Origin: Pseudomonas taeanensis MS-3
GTDB taxonomy: Bacteria; Pseudomonadota; Gammaproteobacteria; Pseudomonadales; Pseudomonadaceae
DNA: 64,000 bases
NCBI RefSeq assembly: GCF_000498575.2
Contig: NZ_AWSQ01000001.1
Location: 1,418,254-1,482,253, forward strand
Reading direction: 5' to 3'
Shown: positions 36,251 through 43,324 of the stretch, piece by piece
Layout: each line of letters starts with the position of its first letter
Position numbering within the stretch: the first letter of the stretch is position 1
The notes under the pieces: model-generated
The model's input: the letters and a program-made list of their open reading frames with translations, nothing else
Database searches by the model: none
Told to the model about the DNA's origin: nothing
Program-made: the position numbers and the translations under genes

Positions 36251-37276
36251 TTATTTGACCAGCCACTCGTTCCACTGGGCGGAGATGGCTTCGCCATTCT
36301 TGGCCCAGTAGGCGTAGTCGAGGTTGACCTGATCCTTGACGTGGGCGGTCGGCAGGCTTGGCGCCAGATCGCTATTCAGTTGCTCGACACTGCCGACGTT
36401 GACCGGTGCATAGGCGGTGAGGTTGGCGAAGTCGGCCTGGCCCTTGGCACTGCTGGCGTTGGCCAGGAACTTCATGGCGGCGTCCTTGTTCTTCGCGCCC
36501 TTGGGGATGACCAGAAAGTCGGCCATGACCAGGTTCTGCTTCCAGCTCACGCCAACCGGCGCGCCATCCTGTTGCAGGGCATAGACGCGGCCGTTCCAGA
36601 ACTGGCCGAGGCTGACTTCGCCGGAGGCCAGCAGCTGCTGCGACTGCGCGCCGCCGCCCCACCAGACGATGTCCTGTTTGATGGTGTCGAGCTTCTTGAA
36701 GGCGCGTTCGAGATCCAGCGGATAGAGCTTGTCGGCCGCTACGCCGTCGGCGAGCAGCGCCAGTTCCAGCACGCCCGGACTGGCCCACTTGTACAGCGCG
36801 CGCTTGCCGGGGTAGGTGGCGGTGTCGAACAGCGAGGTCCAGTCCTGCGGCGCATTGCCACCGACCTTGCCCTGGTTGTAGCCGAGCACGAAGGAGAAGT
36901 AGAAGGAGCCGACGCCGTGGTCGGAAACGAAGCGCGGATCGATGCTGTCCCGCTGGATCACGCCGAAGTCCAGTGGTTCGAGCAGGCCTTCGCTGGCGGC
37001 GCGCAGGGCGAAGTCGGCTTCAACGTCGACCACATCCCACTGCACGTTGCCGCTTTCGACCATGGCCTTGAGCTTGCCGTAGTCGGTCGGACCGTCCTGC
37101 ACCACGCGGATGCCGCTGGCCTCGGTGAAGGGTTCGGCCCAGGCCTGCTTCTGCGCATCCTGGGTACTGCCACCCCAGCTGACGAAGTTCAGGCTGTCGG
37201 CGGCGACAGCGGTGCTGGCGCTGGCCACCAGGGCCAGGGCGGCGAGAGTGGCGGTGACGGGGTTTCTCTGCAACAT
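36251..37276 (-). CDS. Pot-type ABC transporter periplasmic binding protein
   Basis: A 341-residue exported binding protein. The signal peptide ends AVAA near residue 26 and the mature protein begins SLNFVSWGGSTQ. It is the first gene of a four-gene ABC importer and a close paralogue of the orphan binding protein at 24513-25529. An operator variant lies ~135 bases upstream. Substrate is likely the cationic or zwitterionic compound degraded by the pathway (inference). Confidence 0.89.
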   Translation of the reverse strand: MLQRNPVTATLAALALVASASTAVAADSLNFVSWGGSTQDAQKQAWAEPFTEASGIRVVQDGPTDYGKLKAMVESGNVQWDVVDVEADFALRAASEGLLEPLDFGVIQRDSIDPRFVSDHGVGSFYFSFVLGYNQGKVGGNAPQDWTSLFDTATYPGKRALYKWASPGVLELALLADGVAADKLYPLDLERAFKKLDTIKQDIVWWGGGAQSQQLLASGEVSLGQFWNGRVYALQQDGAPVGVSWKQNLVMADFLVIPKGAKNKDAAMKFLANASSAKGQADFANLTAYAPVNVGSVEQLNSDLAPSLPTAHVKDQVNLDYAYWAKNGEAISAQWNEWLVK

Positions 37277-37649
37277 GCTGTAATCCTCGATTTTGTAGTT
37301 TTTTTCGAGCCGCTATGCATGAACGTAAAGCTGGGGTTGCTGTGGCTCGGGGTCTGCCAACGTGCCTAGATCGTCCACTGGAATGGTCGGCCTATGGAAT
37401 ATCATATTATGGTATTCCAAGATATCTGCAAGTCTTGCGTGACTGCTGGGTCGTGACGCGCGGATTGAATCGACTGATGGTCGTGGGCGGTTCGCCACGC
37501 GAGTGGTGCATGCACTGGCTTGAGCGTGGGGCCCTGACTGCGGTTGGGGTTGCGGCTGAGATAGCGGAGCGGGGCGTGCGGGGAGGGTGTTGCGGGTAAC
37601 GCGAGGATGCGGGGATGCCGGAGGGACGTGGTCCCCCCTGCTGGTGGGA
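37277..37649. other. Intergenic region with operator
   Basis: About 370 bases between ribBA-like and ABC operon genes, both on the minus strand. It carries operator site 5 near 37.41 kb. No gene was seen. Confidence 0.5.
37404..37424. promoter_or_regulatory. GntR-type operator, site 5 (one mismatch)
   Basis: TATTATGGTATTCCAAGATA with core GGTATTCC at 37411-37418. Read on the minus strand it gives GGAATACCATAATA, in the same orientation relative to the ABC operon as the other sites have to their genes. Confidence 0.6.
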
Positions 37650-38759
37650 TTACTCGCCGAAGCTGAGGGTTTCCACGACTTCCAGGTCATAGCCGGTGAG
37701 GCCGGCGTATTTCAGCGGGGCGCCGAGGTGGCGCAGCTTGCCGACGCCTAGATCCTTGAGGATCTGCGCGCCGGTGCCGACCTCGGAGTAGATGCGCGAC
37801 TGCGAACGGTTGAACTGCTGGCGCGGCTGGGTCAGTTGCGGCACGCGTTCGAGCAGGGCCTGGGACGACTCGTTGTTGGCCAGCACCACGACCACGCCGC
37901 GGCCTTCTTCGGCGACCTTCTGCAGCGCCGCCCACAGTGTCCAGTTCTGCGGGCCGGTGTACTCGGCGCCGACCAGGTCGCGCAGCGGGTCGATCACGTG
38001 GACGCGGACCAGGGTCGGCTCGTCGCGCTTGATCTCGCCCATCACCATGGCCATGTGCACGCCGCCTTCGATGCGGTCCTCGTAGGTGATCAGGCGGAAG
38101 TCGCCGTGCACGGTGGGCAGCTCGCGCTCGCCGATGCGGGTCACCGTGTGTTCGGTGCTCAGGCGATAGTGGATCAGGTCGGCGATGGTGCCGATCTTGA
38201 TCCCGTGCTGGGCCGCGAAGCTTTCCAGGTCGGGGCGGCGGGCCATGCTGCCGTCCTCGTTCATCACCTCGACTATCACCGCCGCCGGGCTGTAGCCGGC
38301 CAGGCGCGCCAGGTCGCAACCGGCTTCGGTGTGCCCGGCGCGGTTGAGCACGCCGCCGTCGCGGGCGCGCAGGGGGAAGATATGTCCCGGCTGCACCAGG
38401 TCTTCGGCCTTGGCGTCTGCCGCCACGGCGGCCAGCACGGTGCGCGCGCGGTCGGCGGCGGAGATGCCGGTGGTCACGCCAGTGGCGGCCTCGATGGAGA
38501 TGGTGAAGGCGGTGGAGAAGGCGCTGCCGTTGCTCGGCACCATCTGCTCCAGGCCGAGGCGCTGGCAGTGCTCGTCGGTCAGGGTCAGGCAGATCAGGCC
38601 GCGTGCTTCGCGGGCCATGAAGTTGATCGCGGCCGGTGTGCAGGCTTCCGCGGCCAGCAGCAGGTCGCCCTCGTTCTCGCGGTCTTCGTCGTCGACCAGC
38701 AGGACCATCTTGCCCTGGCGGAAGTCTTCGATGATTTCTTCGATGCTGTTGAATGGCAT
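37650..38759 (-). CDS. ribB: RibB-type 3,4-dihydroxy-2-butanone 4-phosphate synthase with degenerate GCH II domain
   Basis: A 369-residue protein with RibBA layout. The DHBP synthase domain (about 1-205) has the acidic active-site stretch [11 protein letters not shown] (23-33) and [16 protein letters not shown] near 145, so it should make the four-carbon riboflavin precursor from ribulose 5-phosphate. The C-terminal ~160 residues match GTP cyclohydrolase II by position, but the zinc ligands are absent: no Cys at all is present there, and the usual HSECLTGD...RCDCG stretch reads [16 protein letters not shown]. So only RibB activity is expected, as in the Pseudomonas RibB-like fusions. Its place in a flavin-monooxygenase regulon suggests extra flavin supply. 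Confidence 0.88.
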   Translation of the reverse strand: MPFNSIEEIIEDFRQGKMVLLVDDEDRENEGDLLLAAEACTPAAINFMAREARGLICLTLTDEHCQRLGLEQMVPSNGSAFSTAFTISIEAATGVTTGISAADRARTVLAAVAADAKAEDLVQPGHIFPLRARDGGVLNRAGHTEAGCDLARLAGYSPAAVIVEVMNEDGSMARRPDLESFAAQHGIKIGTIADLIHYRLSTEHTVTRIGERELPTVHGDFRLITYEDRIEGGVHMAMVMGEIKRDEPTLVRVHVIDPLRDLVGAEYTGPQNWTLWAALQKVAEEGRGVVVVLANNESSQALLERVPQLTQPRQQFNRSQSRIYSEVGTGAQILKDLGVGKLRHLGAPLKYAGLTGYDLEVVETLSFGE

Positions 38760-38803
38760 GCCAGTGCTCTCACTGTTAGCGATGGGTAGCGGTTGCTTGG
38801 AAA

Positions 38804-38826
38804 CTTTTATGGTATACCATAATACG
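38804..38826. promoter_or_regulatory. GntR-type operator, site 6 (divergent promoter)
   Basis: TTTTATGGTATACCATAATA with core 38811-38818, between ribB-like (minus) and DUF1330 (plus) genes. The right arm CATAAT could double as a -10 element for the DUF1330 gene. Confidence 0.75.
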
Positions 38827-38853
38827 AATAACTGACGAGTAACGGAGCGAGCG

Positions 38854-39147
38854 ATGAAAGCCTATTGGATTGCCCATGTCGAGGTCACTGATCCCGAGCA
38901 GTACGGCGAATACACCCGGCGGGCGCCAGCGGCGTTCGCCAAGTATGGCGGCACCTTCCTCGCCCGTGGCGGTCGCGCGCAGGCCATGGAAGGTCGGGCT
39001 ACGCCGCCGCGCAACGTGGTGATCGAGTTCGACTCCTACGAGCAGGCGCTGGCCTGTTACAACTCGGCGGAGTACCAGGACGCCTGCGGCCACCGGCAGG
39101 GCGCGGCTATTGCCGAAGTGATCATAGTCGAAGGTTGCGCGCCCTGA
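38854..39147 (+). CDS. DUF1330 family protein
   Basis: A 97-residue dimeric alpha/beta barrel type protein (DUF1330), with the typical start KAYWIAHVEVTDPEQYGEY and RNVVIEFDSYEQALACYNSAEYQ near 52. No catalytic role is established for the family. It is the only plus-strand enzyme-like gene of the regulon besides the transporters and chemoreceptor, and it shares its promoter region and operator with ribB-like. GGAG lies before the ATG. Confidence 0.85.
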   Translation: MKAYWIAHVEVTDPEQYGEYTRRAPAAFAKYGGTFLARGGRAQAMEGRATPPRNVVIEFDSYEQALACYNSAEYQDACGHRQGAAIAEVIIVEGCAP

Positions 39148-39200
39148 GCGGAGTCGGTTGGGCTATGCCCCAGTCATGTGTTGGTCGCTGCACCGTGTCT

Positions 39201-39278
39201 GTAGGAGCCAGCCTGCTATGGTTCGGCACACCGACGATGCTGGTGCCGCGCTTGATCGCCAGCAAGCTGGCTCCTACG
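39201..39278. repeat. Pseudomonas REP-type inverted repeat
   Basis: GTAGGAGCCAGCCTGCT at 39201 and its near-complement CCAGCAAGCTGGCTCCTAC ending at 39277 face each other across a ~40-base spacer. This is the common REP pair of Pseudomonas intergenic regions, here between the convergent DUF1330 and NUDIX genes. Confidence 0.85.
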
Positions 39279-39300
39279 AAGGCGTCGGCGCGGTGCAGGC

Positions 39301-39864
39301 TTAGCGGATGAAATGCACCTTGCCGGTGTCGTCATTGCCGATATAAATGCCGTAGACCCCGGCCTGGCGCTCTTCGATATAGCGTTCGAGAATCTGCCGG
39401 ATAGCCGGGTAATACATGCTCTCCCAGGGAATCTCCTCGGGCGCGAAGAAACGGTAGTCGAGGGTCTCCGGGCCGAAACTGCCGGTCACTTCGATCGCCA
39501 CCGCGCGGAAGATGATGTACACCTCGCTGATCTTCGGCACGCTGAAGATCGAGTAGGGCGAGACGATATCGGCGCGTACCCCGGTTTCCTCCCACACCTC
39601 GCGCAAGGCCGCCTGCTCGGTGGTTTCGCCGCTCTCCATGAAGCCGGCCGGCAGGGTCCAGGTGCCGGGGCGCGGCTCGATGGCGCGCTGGCACAGCAGG
39701 TACTTGCCGTCCTGCTCGATGATGCAGCCGGCGATGATCTTCGGGTTTTCGTAGTGAATGTAGTCGCAGCCCGCGCAAACCAGGCGCTGGTGGGTGTCGC
39801 CGGCCGGCACCTGACGGCTCAGGCGGTCGGCGCCGCAGTTGGGGCAGAAGCGCGGGCTGGGCAT
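39301..39864 (-). CDS. NUDIX hydrolase with N-terminal zinc ribbon
   Basis: A 187-residue hydrolase. Residues 1-35 form a zinc ribbon with Cys7, Cys10, Cys30 and Cys33. The complete NUDIX box runs from Gly74 to Val96 with the pattern G5xE7xREVWEETGV. Relatives act on ADP-ribose, NADH or FAD-type dinucleotides. It starts four bases after the GntR gene and is probably co-transcribed with it. A link to flavin or pyridine nucleotide turnover is possible but unproven. Confidence 0.87.
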   Translation of the reverse strand: MPSPRFCPNCGADRLSRQVPAGDTHQRLVCAGCDYIHYENPKIIAGCIIEQDGKYLLCQRAIEPRPGTWTLPAGFMESGETTEQAALREVWEETGVRADIVSPYSIFSVPKISEVYIIFRAVAIEVTGSFGPETLDYRFFAPEEIPWESMYYPAIRQILERYIEERQAGVYGIYIGNDDTGKVHFIR

Positions 39865-39868
39865 GGCG

Positions 39869-40621
39869 TCAGCGTCCTATGCGGGGCTCTTTGAGGGCAA
39901 TCGGTGTGGCGATCTCGCGCACCGTGCCGGTCTCGTCCTGCTTGGACTTGAGGTAGTCCAGGGCCACCTTGGCGGCGGCGCGCACATGGTCGACCGAGGC
40001 CTGGTGCGCGGCGAGCGGGTCGCCGCTCTTGATCGCCTCGACGATGCGTTCCATTTCCTGATTGCTGTTGCCACGGCGATTGGCCTGCGACACCGAGGTG
40101 GCGCGCAGGTAGCTGATGCGCGCCTGCAACTGGCGCAGCTGGGTCGCGGCGATGTGGTTGCCGGAGCCTTCCAGCAGCACATTGTAGAAACCCTGCACCG
40201 AGTCGAGTACCTGTTGCAGCTCGCCTTCTTCGAGGACCTTGCGGTTTTCCTCGAGGGCGCGCTCCAGGGCGCGGATGTCCTTTGCCTTGGCGTTGAGGGT
40301 GAACAGTTGCACGATCAGGCCTTCGAGCACGCAGCGCAGCTCGTAGATATCGCAGGCGTCTGCCAGGGTGATGATGGCCACTCGCGGGCCTCTGGCATCG
40401 GCGAACTCGACCAGCCCTTCAGACTCCAGGTGGCGCAGGGCCTCGCGTACCGAGGTGCGGCTGACGCCGAGACGATCACAGAGGTCGCGCTCCACCAGGC
40501 GATCGCCGGGCAGCAGCTGGAAGTTCATGATGGCGCTGCGCAGTTTATCCAGCACGATTTCGCGCAGGGTAATGGGGTTGCGATTGACCTTGAAGCTGTC
40601 GTCGAGAGGCAAGCGTTTCAT
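39869..40621 (-). CDS. GntR-family (FadR/FCD) transcriptional regulator
   Basis: A 250-residue regulator. Residues ~20-80 form the winged helix-turn-helix (LREIVLDKLRSAIMNFQLLPGD ... RDLCDRLGVSRTSVREALRHLESEGLVE). Residues ~90-220 are the all-alpha FCD ligand domain (YELRCVLEGLIVQLFTL; DHVRAAAKVALDYL). Members bind palindromes with a GTATAC or similar core, matching the eight sites in this region. No such site is seen before its own gene. It is the only regulator inside the cluster, so it is the likely controller, releasing DNA when a substrate or intermediate binds. Confidence 0.9.
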   Translation of the reverse strand: MKRLPLDDSFKVNRNPITLREIVLDKLRSAIMNFQLLPGDRLVERDLCDRLGVSRTSVREALRHLESEGLVEFADARGPRVAIITLADACDIYELRCVLEGLIVQLFTLNAKAKDIRALERALEENRKVLEEGELQQVLDSVQGFYNVLLEGSGNHIAATQLRQLQARISYLRATSVSQANRRGNSNQEMERIVEAIKSGDPLAAHQASVDHVRAAAKVALDYLKSKQDETGTVREIATPIALKEPRIGR

Positions 40622-40654
40622 GGGGTCCGCTCTGGTTGGGCTGTCCGAAGAAAA

Positions 40655-40692
40655 AGCAAAAAAGCACCCCGATCAACGGACCAAGGGTGCTT
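40655..40692 (-). terminator. Rho-independent terminator after the catabolic operon
   Basis: On the minus strand AAGCACCC (40692-40685) and GGGTGCTT (40669-40662) form a stem with a 15-base loop, followed by a run of T. It ends the operon whose last gene is the carboxymuconolactone decarboxylase-like gene and insulates the GntR gene. Confidence 0.85.
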
Positions 40693-40712
40693 CGCTCACT
40701 TTGCGCCGCCCG

Positions 40713-41105
40713 CTATTGAGGTTGGCCTTCGGCATCGGCTTCCGCGAAGGCTTCGCGGGCGATGCGAAAACTGTCCACGGCCGCAGGCACGCCACAGTAA
40801 ATACCGACCTGAAGCAGGATCTCGCGTATCTGCTCACGGCTGAGGCCGTTGCGCAAGGCTCCACGAATATGCAGCTTCAGTTCATGCGGCCGGTTAAGTG
40901 CCGAAATCATCGCCAAGTTTATCATGCTGCGTTCCGCCAGCGACAAACCCTCCCGGCCCCAGACATGGCCCCAGCAGTACTCGGTGACCAGCTCCTGCAG
41001 CGGGCGGTTGAAGTCGTCGGCATTCTCGATCGACTTGTTGACGTAGGCCTCGCCCAGCACCTGGGTGCGGATCGCCAGGCCTTTTTCGTACTTGTCGTTG
41101 CTCAT
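40713..41105 (-). CDS. Carboxymuconolactone decarboxylase-family protein
   Basis: A 130-residue protein of the CMD/AhpD fold, with the PcaC-like pattern LQELVTEYCWGHVWGREGLSLAERSMINLAMISAL at about 36-70 and HIRGALRNGLSREQIREILLQ near 79. No protocatechuate genes are nearby, so the substrate is probably a ring-cleavage product of this pathway rather than gamma-carboxymuconolactone. Last gene of the operon; AAGGAGA precedes the ATG. Confidence 0.86.
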   Translation of the reverse strand: MSNDKYEKGLAIRTQVLGEAYVNKSIENADDFNRPLQELVTEYCWGHVWGREGLSLAERSMINLAMISALNRPHELKLHIRGALRNGLSREQIREILLQVGIYCGVPAAVDSFRIAREAFAEADAEGQPQ

Positions 41106-41128
41106 GGTCTTCTCCTTGGGTGCAGGCT

Positions 41129-42580
41129 TTATAGCCCGCCCATCAGGGTGTATTTGATCTCGAGGTAGTCCTCGATGCCGTACTTGGAGCCTTCGCGGCC
41201 GAGGCCGGAGGACTTGATCCCGCCGAAGGGCGCGACCTCGGTAGAGATCAGCCCTTCGTTGATGCCGACCATGCCATATTCCAGCGCCTCGCTCATGCGC
41301 CAGGCGCGGCCCAGGTCGCGGGTGTAGCAGTAGGCGGCCAGGCCGTATTCGGTGTCGTTGGCCAGTTGCACGGCCTCGGCTTCGCTGCCGAAGCGGAACA
41401 CCGCGGCCAGTGGGCCGAAGGTTTCCTCGCGGGCGACCTTCATCTCCAGGGAGACGTCGGCGAGTACCGTCGGCTGGAAGAAGCCGTTACCCAGGGCATG
41501 GCGTTCGCCGCCACACAGCAGGCGCGCGCCTTTACCCAGGGCGTCCTGCACATGGTCTTCGACTTTGGCCACGGCGCGCTCGTTGATCAGCGGGCCCTGG
41601 GTCACGCCGGCGGCGAAGCCATCGCCCACCGTGAACTCGGCCACGCGCTCGGCGAGACGGCTGACGAAGGCGTCATAGATGCCGTCCTGCACCAGGAAGC
41701 GATTGACGCAGACGCAGGTCTGCCCGGCATTGCGGAACTTGGCGATCAGTGCGCCCTCGACCGCGCGCTCGAGGTCGGCGTCGTCGAAGACGATGAACGG
41801 CGCGTTACCGCCGAGTTCCAGGGAGACTTTCTTCAGGGTCGCGGCGCACTGGGCCATTAGCAGTTTGCCGATGGCGGTCGAGCCGGTGAAGGACAGCTTG
41901 CGCACGTCGGCGCTGGCGGTCAGCTCGCCGCCGATGGCCACCGCGTCGCCGGTGATCACGTTGAAAATGCCCGCCGGGATGCCGGCCTGTTCCGCCAGTG
42001 CGGCCATGGCCAGGGCGGAGAACGGCGTTTCCGGCGCCGGCTTGACGATGCACGGGCAACCGGCGGCCAGGGCCGGACCAGCCTTGCGGGTGATCATCGC
42101 GGCGGGGAAGTTCCACGGTGTGATGGCGGCCACTACGCCGATTGGCTCCTTGCTCACGACGATACGCGCGTCGCCCTTGTGGCTGGGGATGGTGTCGCCG
42201 TAGATGCGCTTGGCTTCTTCGGCGAACCACTCGATAAAGCTGGCGGCGTAGAGGATCTCGCCCTTGGCTTCGGCCAGCGGCTTGCCCTGCTCCAGGGTGA
42301 GAATCTCGGCCAGGGCGTCGGCGTTTTCCAGCATCAGCGCATGCCAGCGCTTGAGAATGTTGCTGCGCTCCTTGGCGGTGCGTGCGCGCCAGGCCGGCCA
42401 GGCGGCAGTGGCGGCGGCTATGGCGCGCTGGGTTTCCGCTGTGCCCATGTTCGGCACTTGGCCGATTGTTGCGCCGTTGGCCGGGTTGAAGATGTCCTGG
42501 GTGCTGGCGTCCTGGGCGTCACACCATTGGCCGTCGATAAAGGCCTGTTGGCGGAACAGTTGTGCGGCTGCTGGGGTCAT
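41129..42580 (-). CDS. NAD(P)-dependent succinate-semialdehyde dehydrogenase (GabD-like)
   Basis: A 483-residue aldehyde dehydrogenase oxidising, by similarity, succinate semialdehyde to succinate for the TCA cycle. Catalytic Cys289 lies in NAGQTCVCVNRF with the second Cys291 typical of GabD, general base Glu255 in LELGG, and Asn157 in TPWNFP. No GABA aminotransferase is next to it; instead it belongs to a ring-opening operon, as in known pyridine and trigonelline pathways where succinate semialdehyde is the end product. A terminator-like hairpin sits right before its ribosome site. Confidence 0.89.
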   Translation of the reverse strand: MTPAAAQLFRQQAFIDGQWCDAQDASTQDIFNPANGATIGQVPNMGTAETQRAIAAATAAWPAWRARTAKERSNILKRWHALMLENADALAEILTLEQGKPLAEAKGEILYAASFIEWFAEEAKRIYGDTIPSHKGDARIVVSKEPIGVVAAITPWNFPAAMITRKAGPALAAGCPCIVKPAPETPFSALAMAALAEQAGIPAGIFNVITGDAVAIGGELTASADVRKLSFTGSTAIGKLLMAQCAATLKKVSLELGGNAPFIVFDDADLERAVEGALIAKFRNAGQTCVCVNRFLVQDGIYDAFVSRLAERVAEFTVGDGFAAGVTQGPLINERAVAKVEDHVQDALGKGARLLCGGERHALGNGFFQPTVLADVSLEMKVAREETFGPLAAVFRFGSEAEAVQLANDTEYGLAAYCYTRDLGRAWRMSEALEYGMVGINEGLISTEVAPFGGIKSSGLGREGSKYGIEDYLEIKYTLMGGL

Positions 42581-42589
42581 GTGGGCTCC

Positions 42590-42635
42590 GAAAATAAAAA
42601 AGGGGCCGCCACCAGCATGTGTGGCAGGCGACCCC
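42590..42635 (-). terminator. Terminator-like hairpin just upstream of the GabD-like gene
   Basis: On the minus strand GGGGTCGCC and GGCGGCCCC form a nine-pair stem (one wobble) with extra pairs inside, followed by TTTTTTATTTT. It ends only about ten bases before the ATG at 42580. It may stop transcripts from the upstream flavin reductase or act as an attenuator for the two last genes. Confidence 0.7.
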
Positions 42636-42658
42636 GAAAAAGACTGTGTGGTGATCTC

Positions 42659-42800
42659 GCAGGCGGTTGAAAAACTACCTGCGTTGCCGATGCGTCGTTA
42701 AAAACAGGCTCAAAATGCTCATTTACAACACGTAAACTGCGCTTTTTCGCCTGTTTTCGCCTAGCCTCGGCTGCCTCGCCTACGCTTTTCAACGGCCTGC
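42659..42800. repeat. Intergenic element with terminal inverted repeats, copy B
   Basis: The ends GCAGGCGGTTGAAAAACTAC and CGCTTTTCAACGGCCTGC are imperfect inverted repeats. The core ATTTACAACACGTAAACTGC matches copy A (15243-15496) in opposite orientation. It is inserted inside the catabolic operon, between flavin reductase and GabD-like genes. Confidence 0.8.
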
Positions 42801-42804
42801 TTGC

Positions 42805-43290
42805 TCAGGCGATAGCGGGCAGGGCGCCCAGCTTGCCGCGGTGATAGACCATGGGCGTGACTTCGCTCTCGGGAAGAATCAGGTTCTTCACCGCGCCGAC
42901 GATGATCGCGTGATCGCCGCCGTCGTATTCGCGCCACAACTCGCATTCGATGATCGCGGTGGCCTTGCTCAGCAGCGGGTTGCCGCGTTCGCTGAGGTGC
43001 CAGTCGATGCCCTTGGCCTTGTCCTTGCCCTTGCCGGCGAAGGCATAGGCTTCGGCGGTCTGCTCGGCGGACAGCAGGTGGATGGCGAACTGCTTGCTGG
43101 CGCAGAGCACCGGGTAGGAGTCCGAGGCGTAGTTGGGGCAGAACAGCACCAGTGCCGGGTCAATCGACAGAGCACTGAAGGCGCTGGCGGTGATGCCGAC
43201 GATGCCGCCTGCTTCGTCGAGGCAGGTGATTACCGTGACCCCCGAGGGAAACGAGCCCATCACCTCTTTGTAAATGCCTGGTTCGATCAT
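42805..43290 (-). CDS. Flavin reductase (FMN) domain protein, copy 2
   Basis: A 161-residue flavin reductase nearly colinear with the copy at 31731-32216: both share the KEVMGSFPSGVTVITxLD start, the LVLFCPNYxSDSYP region near 53, the HLLSAEQ block near 77 and the WREYxGGDHAIxVGAVKNLI region near 125. It would deliver reduced flavin to the luciferase-like monooxygenase. It lies in the large operon between the aldehyde dehydrogenase and the repeat. AGAGG precedes the ATG. Confidence 0.9.
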   Translation of the reverse strand: MIEPGIYKEVMGSFPSGVTVITCLDEAGGIVGITASAFSALSIDPALVLFCPNYASDSYPVLCASKQFAIHLLSAEQTAEAYAFAGKGKDKAKGIDWHLSERGNPLLSKATAIIECELWREYDGGDHAIIVGAVKNLILPESEVTPMVYHRGKLGALPAIA

Positions 43291-43324
43291 CTTTGCTACC
43301 TCTGAAATTCTCGCCGTGGGCGGC

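Noticed and set aside
33350..37276. Polyamine catabolism as the role of the Pot-type ABC operon
   Set aside because: No polyamine aminotransferase, gamma-glutamylation or agmatine genes are near it. The operator pattern ties it to the flavin-monooxygenase regulon instead.
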